Below are positions 35,040 to 47,572 of a stretch of 64,000 bases of DNA, one piece after another. This DNA comes from Pseudisothecium myosuroides (lineage: Eukaryota; Streptophyta; Bryopsida; Hypnales; Lembophyllaceae). Both the position numbers and the translations under genes were made by a program. The DNA lies in contig OX637297.1 in assembly GCA_951799445.1 (NCBI GenBank), positions 7,440,001-7,504,000 of the forward strand, given 5' to 3'. Numbering within the stretch: the stretch's first letter is position 1; every line of letters begins with the position of its first letter. The notes beneath the pieces were generated by a model. The model was not told where the DNA came from, ran no database searches, and saw only the letters and a list, made by a program, of their open reading frames with translations.

Positions 35040-37056
35040 CAAGGCGACAAGTTCTCTATCAATTTCCTATGAACTAGTAACCGGATTGTAATCCTGCGGT
35101 GAATCCTCGAGTTGCCTATCAGCCTCATGTATACCCAATTCGGTGTTGCTTGCTATAGATACTTCATCTGTGTCCACCTCGTGTACTTTTGGTAATCTAG
35201 GAGCCCATCGACTCTTCAGTCTCTAATGAGAGGAGACCCATGCACAGTGTCTCTCACCTGCTGTAGATGATAGAGTGGTTTGACGACGGACATTGGCTTG
35301 AAGCTGGTCCGCTACGGCACGAGCATCTATTACTAGAGCTCTTTCCCTTTCACACTCACGGTGTTGTATCACATGATACCACCACTCAAATGTTTGGATA
35401 ATTGCTGAGTGTTTTAAATTTGTGCCATCATGTTGAGTATGTTTCATATAAGTGGACTTGGCCTGGTAGTGTGTCTTTTCCATGCCTTGAGTAGACCAGA
35501 TGGCAATGCTGCCAAACTGTTGCACGAACCATGATGAGTGCTTAACAAGAACATGCTATTACAACAGGAGATCCCACACTATATGTTAGTAATTCGTGTT
35601 AAATTCAAGCAGGATGAGAAAACAATGTGAAACTCTCCTATTCAGATTATGTTAGAAAACACTTTTAGAGCCTGTTCATTTTATTGCTTAAATTGTAGAG
35701 CAACCGTTGCAGGCAACTGTGACGATGATCTAAGCCATTATAGTATCTATTGAAAATATCTCCTCACAACATTTTGGAAGCTTTCAGAAGCGAAGGCTTA
35801 AGTGATGATCGAGAAGTTGTCATAAACGTTCATAAGTCAAGAATTAAGGGAAGCACGTCGACCAAAGTGATGAAAATATCATGGGAGCTCCTCCCGCAAC
35901 TTGATTTATCATCCGCTCATGCATCTGGCACTCAGCACATACTAAGAAGACTAAAATCATACACATATTGAATCATTGACAATCTATTTCAAGATATCTC
36001 CTACACTAGTAACTTGAAGCCATAGTGTAAGCTTATGTTTCGATTTAGATTCAGAGCACTTGCAGCCTGACATATAATAAGGACATTTTCAAGGGAACCG
36101 AAACAGGAGAGGCATCATAGATCCAATTCAAAGAGGATGTACTATTTGATTCCACGTTTGGCAATTTGATTAGGAGAAGTCAAATGTAAGAAAAAAATCT
36201 ACAAAATGTTCAAGAGAAACTACACAAATTGGTTTTAGGTTCAAACTAGACAAGGATTTCAAATCATGAAGATGAATCAAGCATTGACCACATATCTAAA
36301 GCTGTTGTGCATAATAACAAAATAAAGAATTCTGATTAGGGCTACATACTACATAGTGGGTGACTGCCCCTTCCCCGAAGGCTTTTACATATGCCCTACC
36401 CCATCGCTCAACCTTGGGCTTGTATGTTTCAATCTCTTGAGGAGTTAAAGACATGGCTTTGAAGTAAAATTGTAAATCATCAAAGGCCGCCCAGCATTCT
36501 TGTCGGTCAATCTTTGCTTGGCCTTGCCTGGTGTTATTCCTCTTTGCTTGGCATACGTCCTTCCACACTTTTTCGAAATGAGACCAAGACAACTTTTTGA
36601 ACATCTTCCGACACTTGGAGCCGTTAAAGCTAAACTTGCTTGGTAAGTCTGAATTAATCCCTGAGAGTTTTGCATCTTTCTTTAAGACTATGGCTCCTCC
36701 ATCCAAGCCTGCCTGAGATAGACAATGTTCCATAGCTGCAACTGCTTCTTTTCTCTCTTCAGCATCTTTTATCAACCAAACATAAGAAAGTTGCAAGTGA
36801 ATGATCTTCTCGATTATCCTGCACAAAGCATGAAGCGTACAAAAATGCACGTTTGTTATGGGAATGTCAAAAATGGAGGACCACTTACCGGTTCCATCTG
36901 GACCACTAGAAGGACCTCTGACCGGCTTGGCCGGAATGGAACGAGAGAACAAGCCGCCATTCCATGCCTGTTTAAATTTCCAGGGCTCATGACTTTCGGC
37001 CTCTGTTAGTGTTCTCCTCTTTGCTTGCTTTTGCCAACAGTACATACACATGCGCT
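35040..37056 (-). pseudogene. Transposase-like gene, 3' part (split by MULE)
   Basis: Minus-strand coding begins at the MULE target duplication (37048-37056) with CMYCWQKQAKRR (CxxC) and runs through WNGGLFSR, VHFCTLHALCRIIEKIIHL and THYV to a likely donor (GTATGT near 36352). A next exon starts after CAACAG near 35516 (FGSIAIWSTQGMEKTHYQAK) and reads to about 35040, with in-frame TAG at 35223-35225 and another near 35070. The sequence resembles uncharacterised transposase-like proteins that end in a Q-G-x-E-K motif; I cannot name the family. It completes the N-terminal part at 55073-57691: the two halves join as AEHV|CMYC once the 18-kb MULE is set aside. Confidence 0.6.
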
Positions 37057-37135
37057 CAACGACGCTAGTGTGTGAGCGTGGAGCGGCGAGCTTGTGAGCT
37101 GCGAGCGTGGAGCTTGTGAGCCTGGAGCCTGAAAA
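37057..37135 (+). repeat. Left MULE end with subterminal GTGAGC repeats
   Basis: GCTAGTGTGTGAGC followed by GTGGAGC, GGCGAGC, TTGTGAGC, TGCGAGC, GTGGAGC, TTGTGAGC and CTGGAGC at about 8-bp spacing, a plausible array of transposase-binding sites. Confidence 0.7.
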
Positions 37136-37524
37136 CTTTAAAAAAATATATATTTTTAGCCCAAATTTTTTTTCCAGAATTTTTTTTCAAAAAAGGAAAA
37201 AACTTTCTATTTATAGTAAATTTTTGGACCTATGCCCGCTTTCCCTATGACCATGGATGTCAGTTATAAATTTTTTATTCTCTAACAATTGTCATTTTTA
37301 ACAAATAAGACCTTCACACTTTTATGCATAGTTTAGGACTTTCTTCTTCCACTAAATTATATTCTATACACAATTGAAGATTTTGTATAGAACATAATTT
37401 AATCAATTGAGCAAATAATACTCATAAAAACAAAGGTGGATTTAGGATAGCCTCTACTATAGCTGCTCTAGAGCAACTTTGATTACTAAGCTCAGTATAG
37501 AGAATGCGTCCACTGGCATAATTA

Positions 37525-37620
37525 GAGGCCTCACGGGATTTGAACCCGGGCCATCAACTTTCAGTCTCATTGACTCCTCACAAATATACTCCAATCTAAA
37601 GGAGTGACCACCCCTTTCAG
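37525..37620 (-). other. tRNA-like B-box, probable SINE remnant
   Basis: On the minus strand CCCGGGTTCAAATCCCG forms a perfect T-arm-like hairpin and contains a B-box (GGTTCAAATCC). A box A-like GGTCACTCC lies upstream, but acceptor and anticodon stems do not pair, so it is not a tRNA gene. Best read as a tRNA-derived SINE fragment. Confidence 0.45.
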
Positions 37621-37920
37621 AAAAGAAATTATAAAATGTGGAAGACGTCTTCTAGAAGATTAAAAATAAAATGAAACCAATAAGAAAAGGAAAAATGAAA
37701 ATGAAAAGTGAAGAAAAAACAAAAAGAAACTCAAAGAAAAAAATGGATAAGATTTAAAAAGGGAATGCGACAAGAAAGCTAAAATGGAAATAAAGAAGGA
37801 TGTCAAAGAAATGGAAAAAAATTTTAAAACCCAATTACATGAATTGATTTCATATTCATACTTGCATTACAAGATTTGGGGTCAACGTTGTAGTTGTTGA
37901 CCATTCCAATGTTGCTACCT
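37621..37920. other. A-rich tract, no gene seen
   Basis: Strongly purine/A-rich (AAAAAGAAAC-like) from about 37640 to 37830, between the SINE-like remnant and the stop codon of the MULE transposase gene. Confidence 0.5.
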
Positions 37921-40900
37921 CTACTCTGGAACAGTGATGATTCCTGCTCGAAGTAAAAGAAGCTTCAGCTCGTTGAAGCTGTAACTGGGTGCATGAATGA
38001 ATTGGTCATCATGCATGTCCATCTTGCAAAAATATCGGTATAGGTAGTACAAGTGCTTGCAATTCACATATGCCTGACGCCCTCCAATTGCAGAAACAGA
38101 CATGTGAACAAAGTCCGGGCATGTGCACGACGGGAACATACCCAATGTAATTCGGTACACATTTTTATTAGGGTCTGTCCCGGTCTCCAATGACACTATT
38201 GCACCTAGGCCTGGAAAAGGAAGCAAGGTCACTCCCACAATTTCACCTTTCACATTTCCAACACTCTCCCACTTGTTTCGTTGCTCAGTAGTTGGTACAT
38301 TTGTATTTCTTCGTATGGTTCTGTTGTTCCTAACTGTCGGATACACACTTGCATCTTGTGGCGGCGGTTGATCATACAAAACACTCTTGAATATGTTTGA
38401 CATGTTGAAGAGTCGTCTTGGAGACAATGTAGGGCATTCTTGGAGATGGAAACCCGCATGCTGTAGATAAAGTGTCTCTTCTCGATTCAGGTTGGTCTCG
38501 GTTAAAACAGGCCAAACCTCGGGAACCTCAGGCCTATCAATAATGTACTTGCGCTTCAACCCTTTAATACACCGTTCAATATCATCCCAACAAAACCAGA
38601 AGTCTGCCACCACTTCTCGCTTATTCCCGTAATCTTCCTTCCTTCCACGATACGTGGGAGCAGGGGTGCCCTTCCGTCCTCTTGCAATTTTGGCAGTGCA
38701 CTTGATGTTGGACGTCCGTTGCTGAGCTTGACATTTGGCGTTTGATTTGTGGCTAATCCTTGCAATGTGCCACTTTGACGTGTCGCAGTCGCTTTCAAAT
38801 GCAAGAGTAACATGTCGGGATGGTTGTATCTCAGTCAGCTTTCCTTTGTCCATCGAAGTCTCCAATACAGCCGTAGTCGACCTTGTTCATACACGAGGTT
38901 GAGAAAAATTGACTTTGTCAGGTTGATGTGAATCTCCTGCATCGCCAATTGGAACGTCCAGCTTCCTCTTTGTGCTTCCAAAGATCTCTTCACCTTCCAA
39001 GTGTGGTATGCGAGTTCCAACATCCTCGGCTCCAGGTAATGTGTTTAGTGCCTCCGCCATTTTCTTTGGGTCTCCGCTTTGTCGTGCAGCTCTCAATTTC
39101 AATTCTCCCTTGGACGGACCAGATCCACTTGTATGTCCTTTCAAGTAAGCACGGTAGTTTGTCATCTGTGATCATGCTCGGATACTATCATCGCAAGTGG
39201 CGTCAAACAAATTGTTACCTCTGTTGTTGGACATTTGAAGCCACTTGTTATGAATTGTTTCCGATAAGTTGCACGAAGACATGTCCGCCAGCTCCTCCAA
39301 ACTCAAATCCTACAAAGCCATTCCACAAAACCATGATTTCAATAGTTACACTTCATACATCAAAGCTTACAACCCCTATATACATTCATGTTCTTCCTCT
39401 ACAAAGAAACATTGCAACTACTACCCAATTTCACTTATAAAATAAAAAACAACAAATTTCTCCTACCGTTTTTTTTTTTTTTTTTTTTTTTGGTGGTGCA
39501 ATTGACCCAAAACGAGGGGACCGCAAGGGAGTCCAAATACCCCTTTTGGATCCGACAAGGGTATTTGGAGTCCCTCGCAATACCCCCGTTTTGGGTCAAT
39601 TGAACAAAAAAAAAAAAAAAAAAAAGGGGCCGTTGTTACTCCAAATTAGTACTCAGAACTCACGCACGCCTATTTCAATCCAATTTATTTATTTTTTAAA
39701 TTGAACACTAAAATTGCAATGTATCAAATGAAACTTAAGTTCAAATTCAATGTGCACGTACCATTTGCATGAAGCCTCCCCACTACCGATATCTGAAATG
39801 CCAAAATGCAAGCCAATGGTCCAAGTGATGAAGTGCATCTTCAGTGGCAGCTCCAGACGATAACCACCAAGATCGTATTGCAAGGTAACGTGTCTCTGCT
39901 TCTTCCATAGTCTTTGCATCTTTATATTGTCTGCATAGTGTGTTGTGTTGTTGCTGGAATGCTTCTTTGATATGCTTTTGAGTGTGATTTTGGAGAGAAG
40001 TACTCCAATGCAACAAGCACGTTCTCTCACAATTCTCCATTTTGTCATTGGCAAAACCTGATCCATAGACAATACGGACCGCATTCCAATTGGCCATAGC
40101 GCTGTCTGCCATGAACCCTTTGAAATTTGGATGATCTACTCCGTGTCGTGACATGACACTGTTCAAGCACTTCCAAAATTGCACTTGGATCTCTGTATCT
40201 TCAGATTGCATGTCGCATGTTGAAATGGTCATCACCTTCTTGTACTCTGGATCGTACACGTGGCAAGCCATTGTCGTCCAATCTTTTACACGTTTCACGT
40301 AGTCAAACATCATCCACGCATTTTGTAGATTCCCTTCGGGTTGCATGCGCCTCACCAAGTCCACTCCACTTCCAGGTCCTTCGGTGAGCATCTTGAAAAC
40401 GTATACTTTTTCCTTCCCTTGACCAGGGAAGACGCTGTCGTGAATGTATTCGAACCTCGACTCTTTCTTCATGGTCATCATGTTGTCGATAACACCTCCT
40501 CGATTGCTTGAGCGAAATGAAGATATTACATTCCGTATATTTGGACTGCTCAAATACTGGTAGCGATCCATGACCTCTTCTAGTTCCTCCCCTTTCAACA
40601 TCGCTTTCTCTCCCTCTCCGTTGTGAAATAGATAGTTTGTGAGGAAGTCCTTGCTAGCAGAGAGAGCAATTGCGGAGTTGGTGGCCGTGGGTGTCTTGGC
40701 CACTTGCTCCGCAATGAGTCCGCAAATCTTCTTTGCAGAATCTCTATACATGCCCTTCGCCACAGGGTGAGCATGTTCTCCGAAGTGAATGGCGGCCCTA
40801 CTCATTTTCGGATTCTCAATGTAGCAGTAGTAAATCCTAGCATCACATGTGTCTAAACACGTAGGGGATTTCTTACATAGCTTGCAAGCTAGAGTACAGT

Positions 40901-41921
40901 CTTTGGGAGGACTACCTCCTACTGTGAGAGGGAACAACGTATAACCAGTCCACTCTGTTTCATTGTGTTTTGAAGCCCTTTTGAAGTAATCACAGTCTGG
41001 ATTATCACATGCAAGATGACCGGCGCAGTATGACTTACGGAATTTGAGGTTGTCGGAGTTGTGAATGTTTGTCGTCACCAACTTGCACCAAGGGTGTCCG
41101 TCGTAACGCCGGTCCATAACCTCCAAGTTCCGGGCGGCAGAGGAAGACGAAGATGCACGACACGGAGGTAGTTCAAAGATGACATTCTCGTTGAATACTG
41201 TTGGAAGATATTGAACGCGGTGATGCTTAACAGCATTCAAATCCATTGTGGACAGTTCGTTCCTAGAACGATGTATAGCAGACAATCTTCTCAAACATTC
41301 CATTATGCTAACTCTATCAACTGGACTTGGATGCAATGGTGGACGTGACAATAGAGACTGTGTAGGACTGTTGGATGGAGTACCAGATTCTAAGTTCACT
41401 ACAGATTTGGCTTGCGATTCAACTTGCAGACAAGTCGATTGCTTAATAAGTGTCAAATCCGGAGACTCTCCTTCCGATTCGGATGACAACTCTATGATAG
41501 TATCTAACCTCTCGACCTTCACTGCTCGAAGAACAATAAGCTCCCGTAGCACCGGAAAAACCTCACACGGTGGACTAGGAGAAACAGTGTGCGTGATGCA
41601 AGGCATATCAAGGGTTGATGCATCAGACTGGCGACTGAAAATCTCAGTTGACATAGCTAACATGGACAGAGGAAGCCCATAAGCTCTATAATTTCCTATT
41701 GCAAGATACCAGCAATGACCATCTTCTTCCATGGACTTCACTACAGGAACCGACTGTTGTACTTCACCTGATACTGACTGCCTCTCTTCTTCGACATAGA
41801 TAGAGGATTCCACAAATCTAAAGCGGACGTGAAGAAGATGACTGAGCACTCTTGCACGTCCTCCCTCATCTACCGGAAACACGAGGGGGACCTCATGACC
41901 ATCTACGCGAATGGAAGCCAT
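37921..41921 (-). pseudogene. MULE transposase, two exons, three nonsense codons
   Basis: Exon 1, 41921-39762 (ATG at MASIRVDG), ends in phase 0 at a GTACGT donor; exon 2, 39309-37921, opens in phase 0 after TTTGTAG. Together about 1,180 residues. Order: N-terminal region; Cys/His-rich GCM/WRKY-like zinc-binding segment (CAGHLACDNPDCDYF ... CKLCKKSPTC ... IHFGEHAHP); MULE DDE core with ACHVYDPEYKK and GFMADSAMANWNAV; then SETIHNKWLQ near the exon 2 start and a SWIM zinc finger FPSCTCPDF...CKHLYYL near the C-terminus (CxC...CxH). In-frame TAG 39783-39785, TGA 39172-39174 and TGA 38887-38889 break it; each is one C-to-T change from CAG or CGA. The long first exon and intact splice sites suggest recent inactivation, or translational tolerance that cannot be judged here. 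Confidence 0.78.
39470..39625. repeat. Foldback element 1, poly-T/poly-A flanked
   Basis: Lies in the MULE transposase intron. About 24 T, then arms CAATTGACCCAAAACG and GGGAGTCCAAATACCC around the centre GGATCCGACAAGG, then about 20 A. The whole forms a long hairpin, mixing a conserved core with A/T arms. Confidence 0.8.
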
Positions 41922-42542
41922 GATACAAAATACGTTGTTAGGGAATACTGCAAATGGAAGAACTTGGTTCTTCTTTTGTGGTAATGGACTATTGATCAAT
42001 GTAAAATACTATAGCCTGCATGATACCTTTATCGTCAAATTAGGATGAAGATAGCACGATCTAAGCAAGTGGATGAATATTTACAGTCAATTCTGAGCAC
42101 AGCTGTCATTCCACCGTCCAAGCATATTATTAGTACATACATTTCTGAAAACATAAAGTCTGTAAGGCAGCTATGTCAGGCACATTCTGAAAGCTTGCAT
42201 TTGAAATACTGGCGCACCTATATTAATTATCATACATTCCTAAATTTTGAGGAGTCAGAAAGGAAAAGGTTAGTGTTAGAGTGCTACTTAAAGTTTAGGT
42301 TTCTATAACACTTATGTTGACGGCGCTTTACAAAAGGTGTTACCTACCATGTCTGTCAGTCTCTATTGCCGCCGTCTCTAACCAACCTACTTTAGGGTTT
42401 AGGGTTGTAGGTTTAGTGTCCATGTTGTTCTTGTGTATATAAGACCTCTCCACTTCTTGAGAGCTCATTCTTACTGAATGTCTGCATAGTTGAATACCCT
42501 TTGCTTTTCACTTAGTTTGGATCATGTGTATACTCTCACCTC
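41922..42542. promoter_or_regulatory. Divergent promoter region of the MULE genes
   Basis: Separates the MULE transposase ATG (41921, minus) from the first methionine of the plus-strand gene (42543). TATATAAG at 42436-42443 is a plausible TATA box for the plus-strand gene, about 100 bp before the ATG. A TTTAGGGTTTAGGG telo-box-like stretch lies at about 42390-42405; telo-boxes are known promoter motifs in plants. An 87-codon frame at 42045-42308 is not convincing. Confidence 0.45.
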
Positions 42543-42827
42543 ATGTTCATAGAAGATTATAGCTCTCCATCTCTTGTTCCATTGCAGTCCAATCAGCGTA
42601 GGAAGCGTATATCTATTTACTTCTCCTCTAGGAAGGCACTTAGGAGATCTAGATTGTCTCAAAGAAAGAAAGCTGTGTCAAAGACAGGTCATTCGAAACC
42701 CGGGAACTTGAAGAAAGCTCTTCAATTCCAAGGAGAAGGAAGTGGCGCACCGGAGGGAGATGGGCTGGAGAAGTTGGAGTCAATCCAGGAAATGTCTGAG
42801 AACACCACAACCGCACCACATGTAGAT
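42543..42827 (+). CDS. Candidate exon 1 of the ParB/methyltransferase-like gene
   Basis: ATG at 42543 about 100 bp after a TATA box; open to a GTAAGC donor after 42827 (phase 0). Encodes a basic segment (QRRKRISIYF, RRSRLSQRKK), possibly a nuclear localisation signal. Linked to the downstream gene only by orientation and donor. Confidence 0.4.
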
Positions 42828-45387
42828 GTAAGCATCACATTATCCCATTTCTCTACTTTGAGACGTTTTCTATTTGTTCTTGTTCTTTTCTTGACAAAAG
42901 CAGCTTCCAATGTGATTTTCCTTAGATATTTTATAGCCTCTGTACCCATTCAGTAGTCCTCTGTGGTGGATAATAATTGAGGAGGGATATGAATTCGATA
43001 TACAAAAATGGATATAGTGTACGGAAGTTGGATATGAAGTATACACATGCATTTTTATGAACATCTGTGCCTGAATATCCTATATGGAATTCATGTGGTA
43101 TCCACTGATTATATGAAGGTATATATTTGTATAGTGTACAATGTCAAAGCTACCCGTATGCGGGTAGCTATATATCTGGACAATTGCATGCATTTGCACT
43201 AAGATAATGATTATATAGTAAGTCCTTCCAGTTCATAGTGACAGAAATGAAGGTGTATTATCTGTACTCCTGAGGCTCGAACATGGACTTTTCAATTGGT
43301 AAACTTTAGTTCCAAAACTGTGTAAGGTAGGAGGCTCCAATTTTGGAAGGCCAATTATAATTGTTCAATCGACTATCATAAATAGTGCCCACAGTTTAGA
43401 ATCAGCATTCAGACATGGATCACAGTTACTTCAATGTACTTTTAGCTCTCAAATTGTGTTCTTAAATCCCGTTCAGTAGAATATACATTCATGTGAGGTT
43501 TAAATAAATGAAAGCATGTTGAGGATCATTCTCTGAGAGTCAAATTAATGAATTCCTCTAAGTTTCAAGGGCTCCATTCAAGTGTTGATTATGACTTAGA
43601 TTGGTCCATTGTTAGGCACCTTACTCTGTAGAAACTCATAGTTAATTCATTCTAAGTCAAAACATTATGATTTAAACTGTCAATGAAGTGTTCTATTTTT
43701 TTCTTTCTAGCAAAAATATTTGAAAAATGGGGTATTCCATCGATTGTCCTAGAGAGGTCCACTAACGCTTAGTTGGTCAATTTAAGAGACTCCTACCTTA
43801 TTGTGGTCTTTGAGTATACTATGTACCATGTCTAAATATTAAAAAATTATGAAAAAGCCCATACACTACTTTGGGGCTTTATTATATACACTTTAGAAAT
43901 AAATAGGAAGTCTTTAATGGGGCGCAATTGAATATAATGGTGGTATTGTTTTCTAATATTTTGAAGTACTACATACAAAACTAAAAGAAGAGGGTTATAG
44001 TGAGTGACTACTAGTACAATACAAAAGAAATATAATTGTAAAATATATATTAGACACTAAGAAGGTCCAACTGTCCAAGTGACTATAGTTGATTTTCATG
44101 AGGAGCAATATCATATTTTGATATCCAAGTTTGTTGTACTCCTTCAAGGACGCTCAGGGTATAAATTGATTAGGATATGCTCTGAGGGTGCCTGATCTTA
44201 CATAAATTCACGAATTTTTTTAATTTCATCCAATTGGTGCGGAAAATTACTGCAAGGATATCAATTGTTGATGACCTGTTAAACAACCATATCAATCCTG
44301 CTGTATGAACTAGTTGTCAGGGTATTAAAAGGGCATCAATTGGTCTATAGAATTGCAAGGGTATCAATCGGTTGCAATAAGTGTATCATTTGAGACCATT
44401 CACTAGTATCATTGGCTGACATGAATGTGGTTCAAACTAAGGTAGGAGGTTGTAAAATGGAACAGGCTCGTAAATGGAACATAAAATAGAGGTACATTTT
44501 GCACTCTCCAAAGAAGAAGCAGTCTACATTTGAGAAGGTGGTGGATTTTAGAGCCCAGAAATTGAACTTTTTTTCAACTTCAAAAATTTGTAACTTATTC
44601 CATAGAGGTACAAAAAATATGAAACAAATGGGGTTAGATGTCAATTCCATTTTTCTTTTAATGAAAATTCATTGGAAAATATTTCAAGTTTTTGCTTCTC
44701 CAAAATGCAAATCAGCTATTAACTGATTCATTTCTGGACTTAGCGCAAGTCTTTGCAGGAAACTCTCAAGTTGACTACATTATCTACACTCATCTATACT
44801 CAAAAGATAGGATACTTACATAGTCGATCAGAAGTTGCTTTTGTAGTTTTGTCCTCATCCCCGAATAAACACATTGACTTTCAAGTTTAAAATATCATGG
44901 GGGACACCTTTAATTTGAATCTAACATGTATCCAACTGAGATTAATCCGCAATTTCATGGAACTAACTTCAAGCTTAAAATTGCATAGTGCTGCTGTGAA
45001 TAGACATTCCCATGATCTTCCGAATACTTTCCTGATTCCTGCAGTCTTCACTAATGATTCTGGATTGTTGAATATGGCAAGTGATCACATGAAATCAGCC
45101 CGCAATTTAGAAAAAGGAATTTGCTTTATCCATTGTCAATCAATAATAGCTTCTCCTTAAGCCTTGTCATAAAGGAGAGAGCGGAGGCCCATGCTGGACA
45201 GAATTAGTAAATTCTAATACACGCAGCCGAGCTACATTCTCGGATAAAGTAAGAAGCTCTGACGACTCGTCTTCCCCCTCCAAAGCCGATCCTGAAATCT
45301 TACTTCCTCTGACGGTGGCACATTCAGAACCAACACTTCAGTGTATGTCGATTTCGAGTTTCCATAGCAAGATTTAATTTTTGACAG
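42828..45387. other. Long AT-rich stretch, probable intron; no gene seen
   Basis: Low-GC DNA with scattered short frames on both strands. No palindromic or foldback element recognised except small local hairpins (CTACCCGTATGCGGGTAG near 43151). Confidence 0.4.
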
Positions 45388-45516
45388 AGCCTCCTGGACG
45401 TGCAGAGATCCGCTACAGTAATGACGAGAGCTACTCGGAGCCATACAAGGAAGAAGGAAGTGACGTTGGAGGAGGAGCATTCGTCGCCGCCGCCACCAGC
45501 AGCAGACGTCATCGAG
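45388..45516 (+). CDS. Candidate exon 2 of the ParB/methyltransferase-like gene
   Basis: Preceded by TTAATTTTTGACAG and followed by GTAATAG. The phase-0 frame (43 codons) is open: basic and Thr-rich start, then EEEHSSPPPPAADVIE. GC-rich against an AT-rich background, typical of coding. It joins exon 1 in phase, but its link to the exon starting near 48697 is not in phase with an open frame. Confidence 0.35.
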
Positions 45517-46069
45517 GTAATAGGAAACTTTTGTTCACTCCTAATCAATTGAATCTCTGTCTTTTAATCAGGTGTTCACTCAACAAAGTAGATGATCTTG
45601 TTTTGGAAATTTGAAGCGAGAGTGCTGTCGTTCTTTAAACCTGCTTTTATGTGGACGATAGGAATGCATGCAGATTTACAGAGTTAAGGGAGCAATAATA
45701 TTGGGCAGGCTGAGTTCCATGAGCCTATAGCACGCACAGCGGACAGATTGAATTACTGAATGCTCAGAATTGTGATCCATCGTTTAGATTATTACTTTGG
45801 TAACGATGATGTCCAGTCGCAATTTTGTACGCTCGGGCCTTGGGCACATGAACGTCACCACTGTGACAATCAGTGATCTGAAACTCCCCAGTTTTGATCT
45901 GGCATTGTGAGCATCGACCGTGATCTGGCACTGTGAGCATTGACCGTCTTGTTATTTCCTCCAACTACTGAAATGTTCAAGCAACTAAACATGTGCAGTT
46001 TGGTAAACTCGGAGGTTCTCTTTGGTAACTGAAGCAGGCTCAATAATAGGCATCCAGGCAAGAAGTTTG

Positions 46070-46123
46070 TCCCGTGACCAAAAAGAAGGGTAGCGCGAGC
46101 TACCCCTCTTTTTGGTCACGGGA
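46070..46123. repeat. Foldback element 2 (short hairpin)
   Basis: TCCCGTGACCAAAAAGA arms around GGGTAGCGCGAGCTACCCC, a near-perfect 54-bp hairpin. It shares the GGTAGCGCGAGCTACCCC module with elements 3 and 4 but lacks the GTCCGACA centre. Confidence 0.85.
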
Positions 46124-46884
46124 TAGACTTTCCTCTTAAAAGCGAATCTCTTTATCTTCCATGTCGTTTAGCATTCTCGTTCGGAAGCTTGTCTGTTCAT
46201 TTTCGCAGGTTCATGTACTTGCTTTTCCTCGTTAGTCGACTAAGCGGCTGAGCCTCGCAAGCACTGCAGCGACAAACCCGAGAAACCTAGACCCAGGTTG
46301 ACCGACCGATTGGCAGCACTTAATTGAGTTCTCTGGAATTAGTACTGTCTTGCGCGATACAGAATCGTGATATATTTCCGAACAAGAGCATTCCAGTTTC
46401 GTGATTGATCGGTGTGAGAGTCCAGGCAAAGATTCTAGAAAGCTACTGTATAGAAGTAATGCTTGTAAGTCTAAAGTTGACAGATTCATTACAATTTTTT
46501 TAGTACGTGAAATCCGAATAACTGAATATATGGTACATCCTCATCATAGTCACCTGACCAGATTCTAGTTACAAATACCGAGCAAGAACTATATCTCTGA
46601 TCGGGTTTTCCAAGTTTTGTTGACGTTTTTATCCTGCAATATCATCCAGGTTCAATTATCGATCTCGATTGAATCGCGTAGGTAGCAGGCAGTCTGTTTA
46701 GATTATGCGTGATTATTTCTGATTTTTGGTAGTAATAAAACTCTGTTTAGATTATGGGAGGCTGCGACTTTCGTTATGGCGGGCTTGATATGGCAGGCTT
46801 GTTATGGCAAGCTCAATTCATGGGTCCGAGGATTTACAAAAATTCACTCTGACTGTCGACGTTGCAGGAGAGTGATCTCAGTTC

Positions 46885-46985
46885 GTGACCTGAAACCGGG
46901 GTAGCGCGAGCTACCCCTCGGACCCCTGTCAAACCCGACAGTAGTCCTGGGGGTAGCTTGCTCTACCCTCGTTCCAGGTCATGAG
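46885..46985. repeat. Foldback element 3
   Basis: GACCTGAAACCGGGGTAGC on one side and GTAGCTTGCTCTACCC, then TCCAGGTC, on the other. Centre CCTGTCAAACCCGACAG. Compound hairpin of about 100 bp. Confidence 0.85.
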
Positions 46986-47471
46986 CCAAAATTTTTTTGC
47001 ATAAAGCTCGTGAAGTGAGAAAGGTTTCAGATTTTTACTTGTGAGAGAGAGAACACATGATGTCAGATCAGAGACGTAGCCGAACTATTTCTCTAGTGTT
47101 AATGTCTGGATTTATTCTCGAAAAATTATGTCTGAAATTTCACGTGAAGGTGATTACTTCCTGTCACTTTGGAGCTCATGTTTGAGAAAATGTTTTCGAT
47201 AGAGTTTAGTATGGCCAGTTCGGAAGTTTAAGAAGGTGAGTGTTTAGGAATAATGCTTCTCAGTTTTAAAATTCTATGAGTATTTTTTGGCCTAACGAGA
47301 GTCATATTGGTGAAATTGAAATGGACTGACAGAATGTTTAGATTCCGCTACTTTGTTTTAGTCAGAGCATCAATAAAATTAACCTGTATGATTATAAAAA
47401 AAGTCCAGCCCAGCAGCTTTCATTTGTTGACAGAGTTGAATATGAACGTGGAGGTGTCATACGTTCAGGCT

Positions 47472-47572
47472 TCTGACCCAAAACAGGGGTAGCGCGAGCT
47501 ACCCCCACGACCCCTGTTGGGTCCGACAATGGTCTTGGAGGTAGCTCGCGCTACCCCTGTTTTAGGTCAAGA
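47472..47572. repeat. Foldback element 4
   Basis: TGACCCAAAACAGGGGTAGC and its inverted partner GCTACCCCTGTTTTAGGTCA, each arm with the small palindrome GTAGCGCGAGCTAC or its kin, and the centre CCTGTTGGGTCCGACAATGG. Confidence 0.88.

Noticed and set aside
37525..37620. tRNA gene on the minus strand
   Set aside because: Only the T arm is convincing; acceptor, D and anticodon stems do not pair.
42045..42308. 87-codon frame in the divergent promoter region
   Set aside because: No recognisable features, AT-rich, no consistent splice or start context; more likely promoter DNA.
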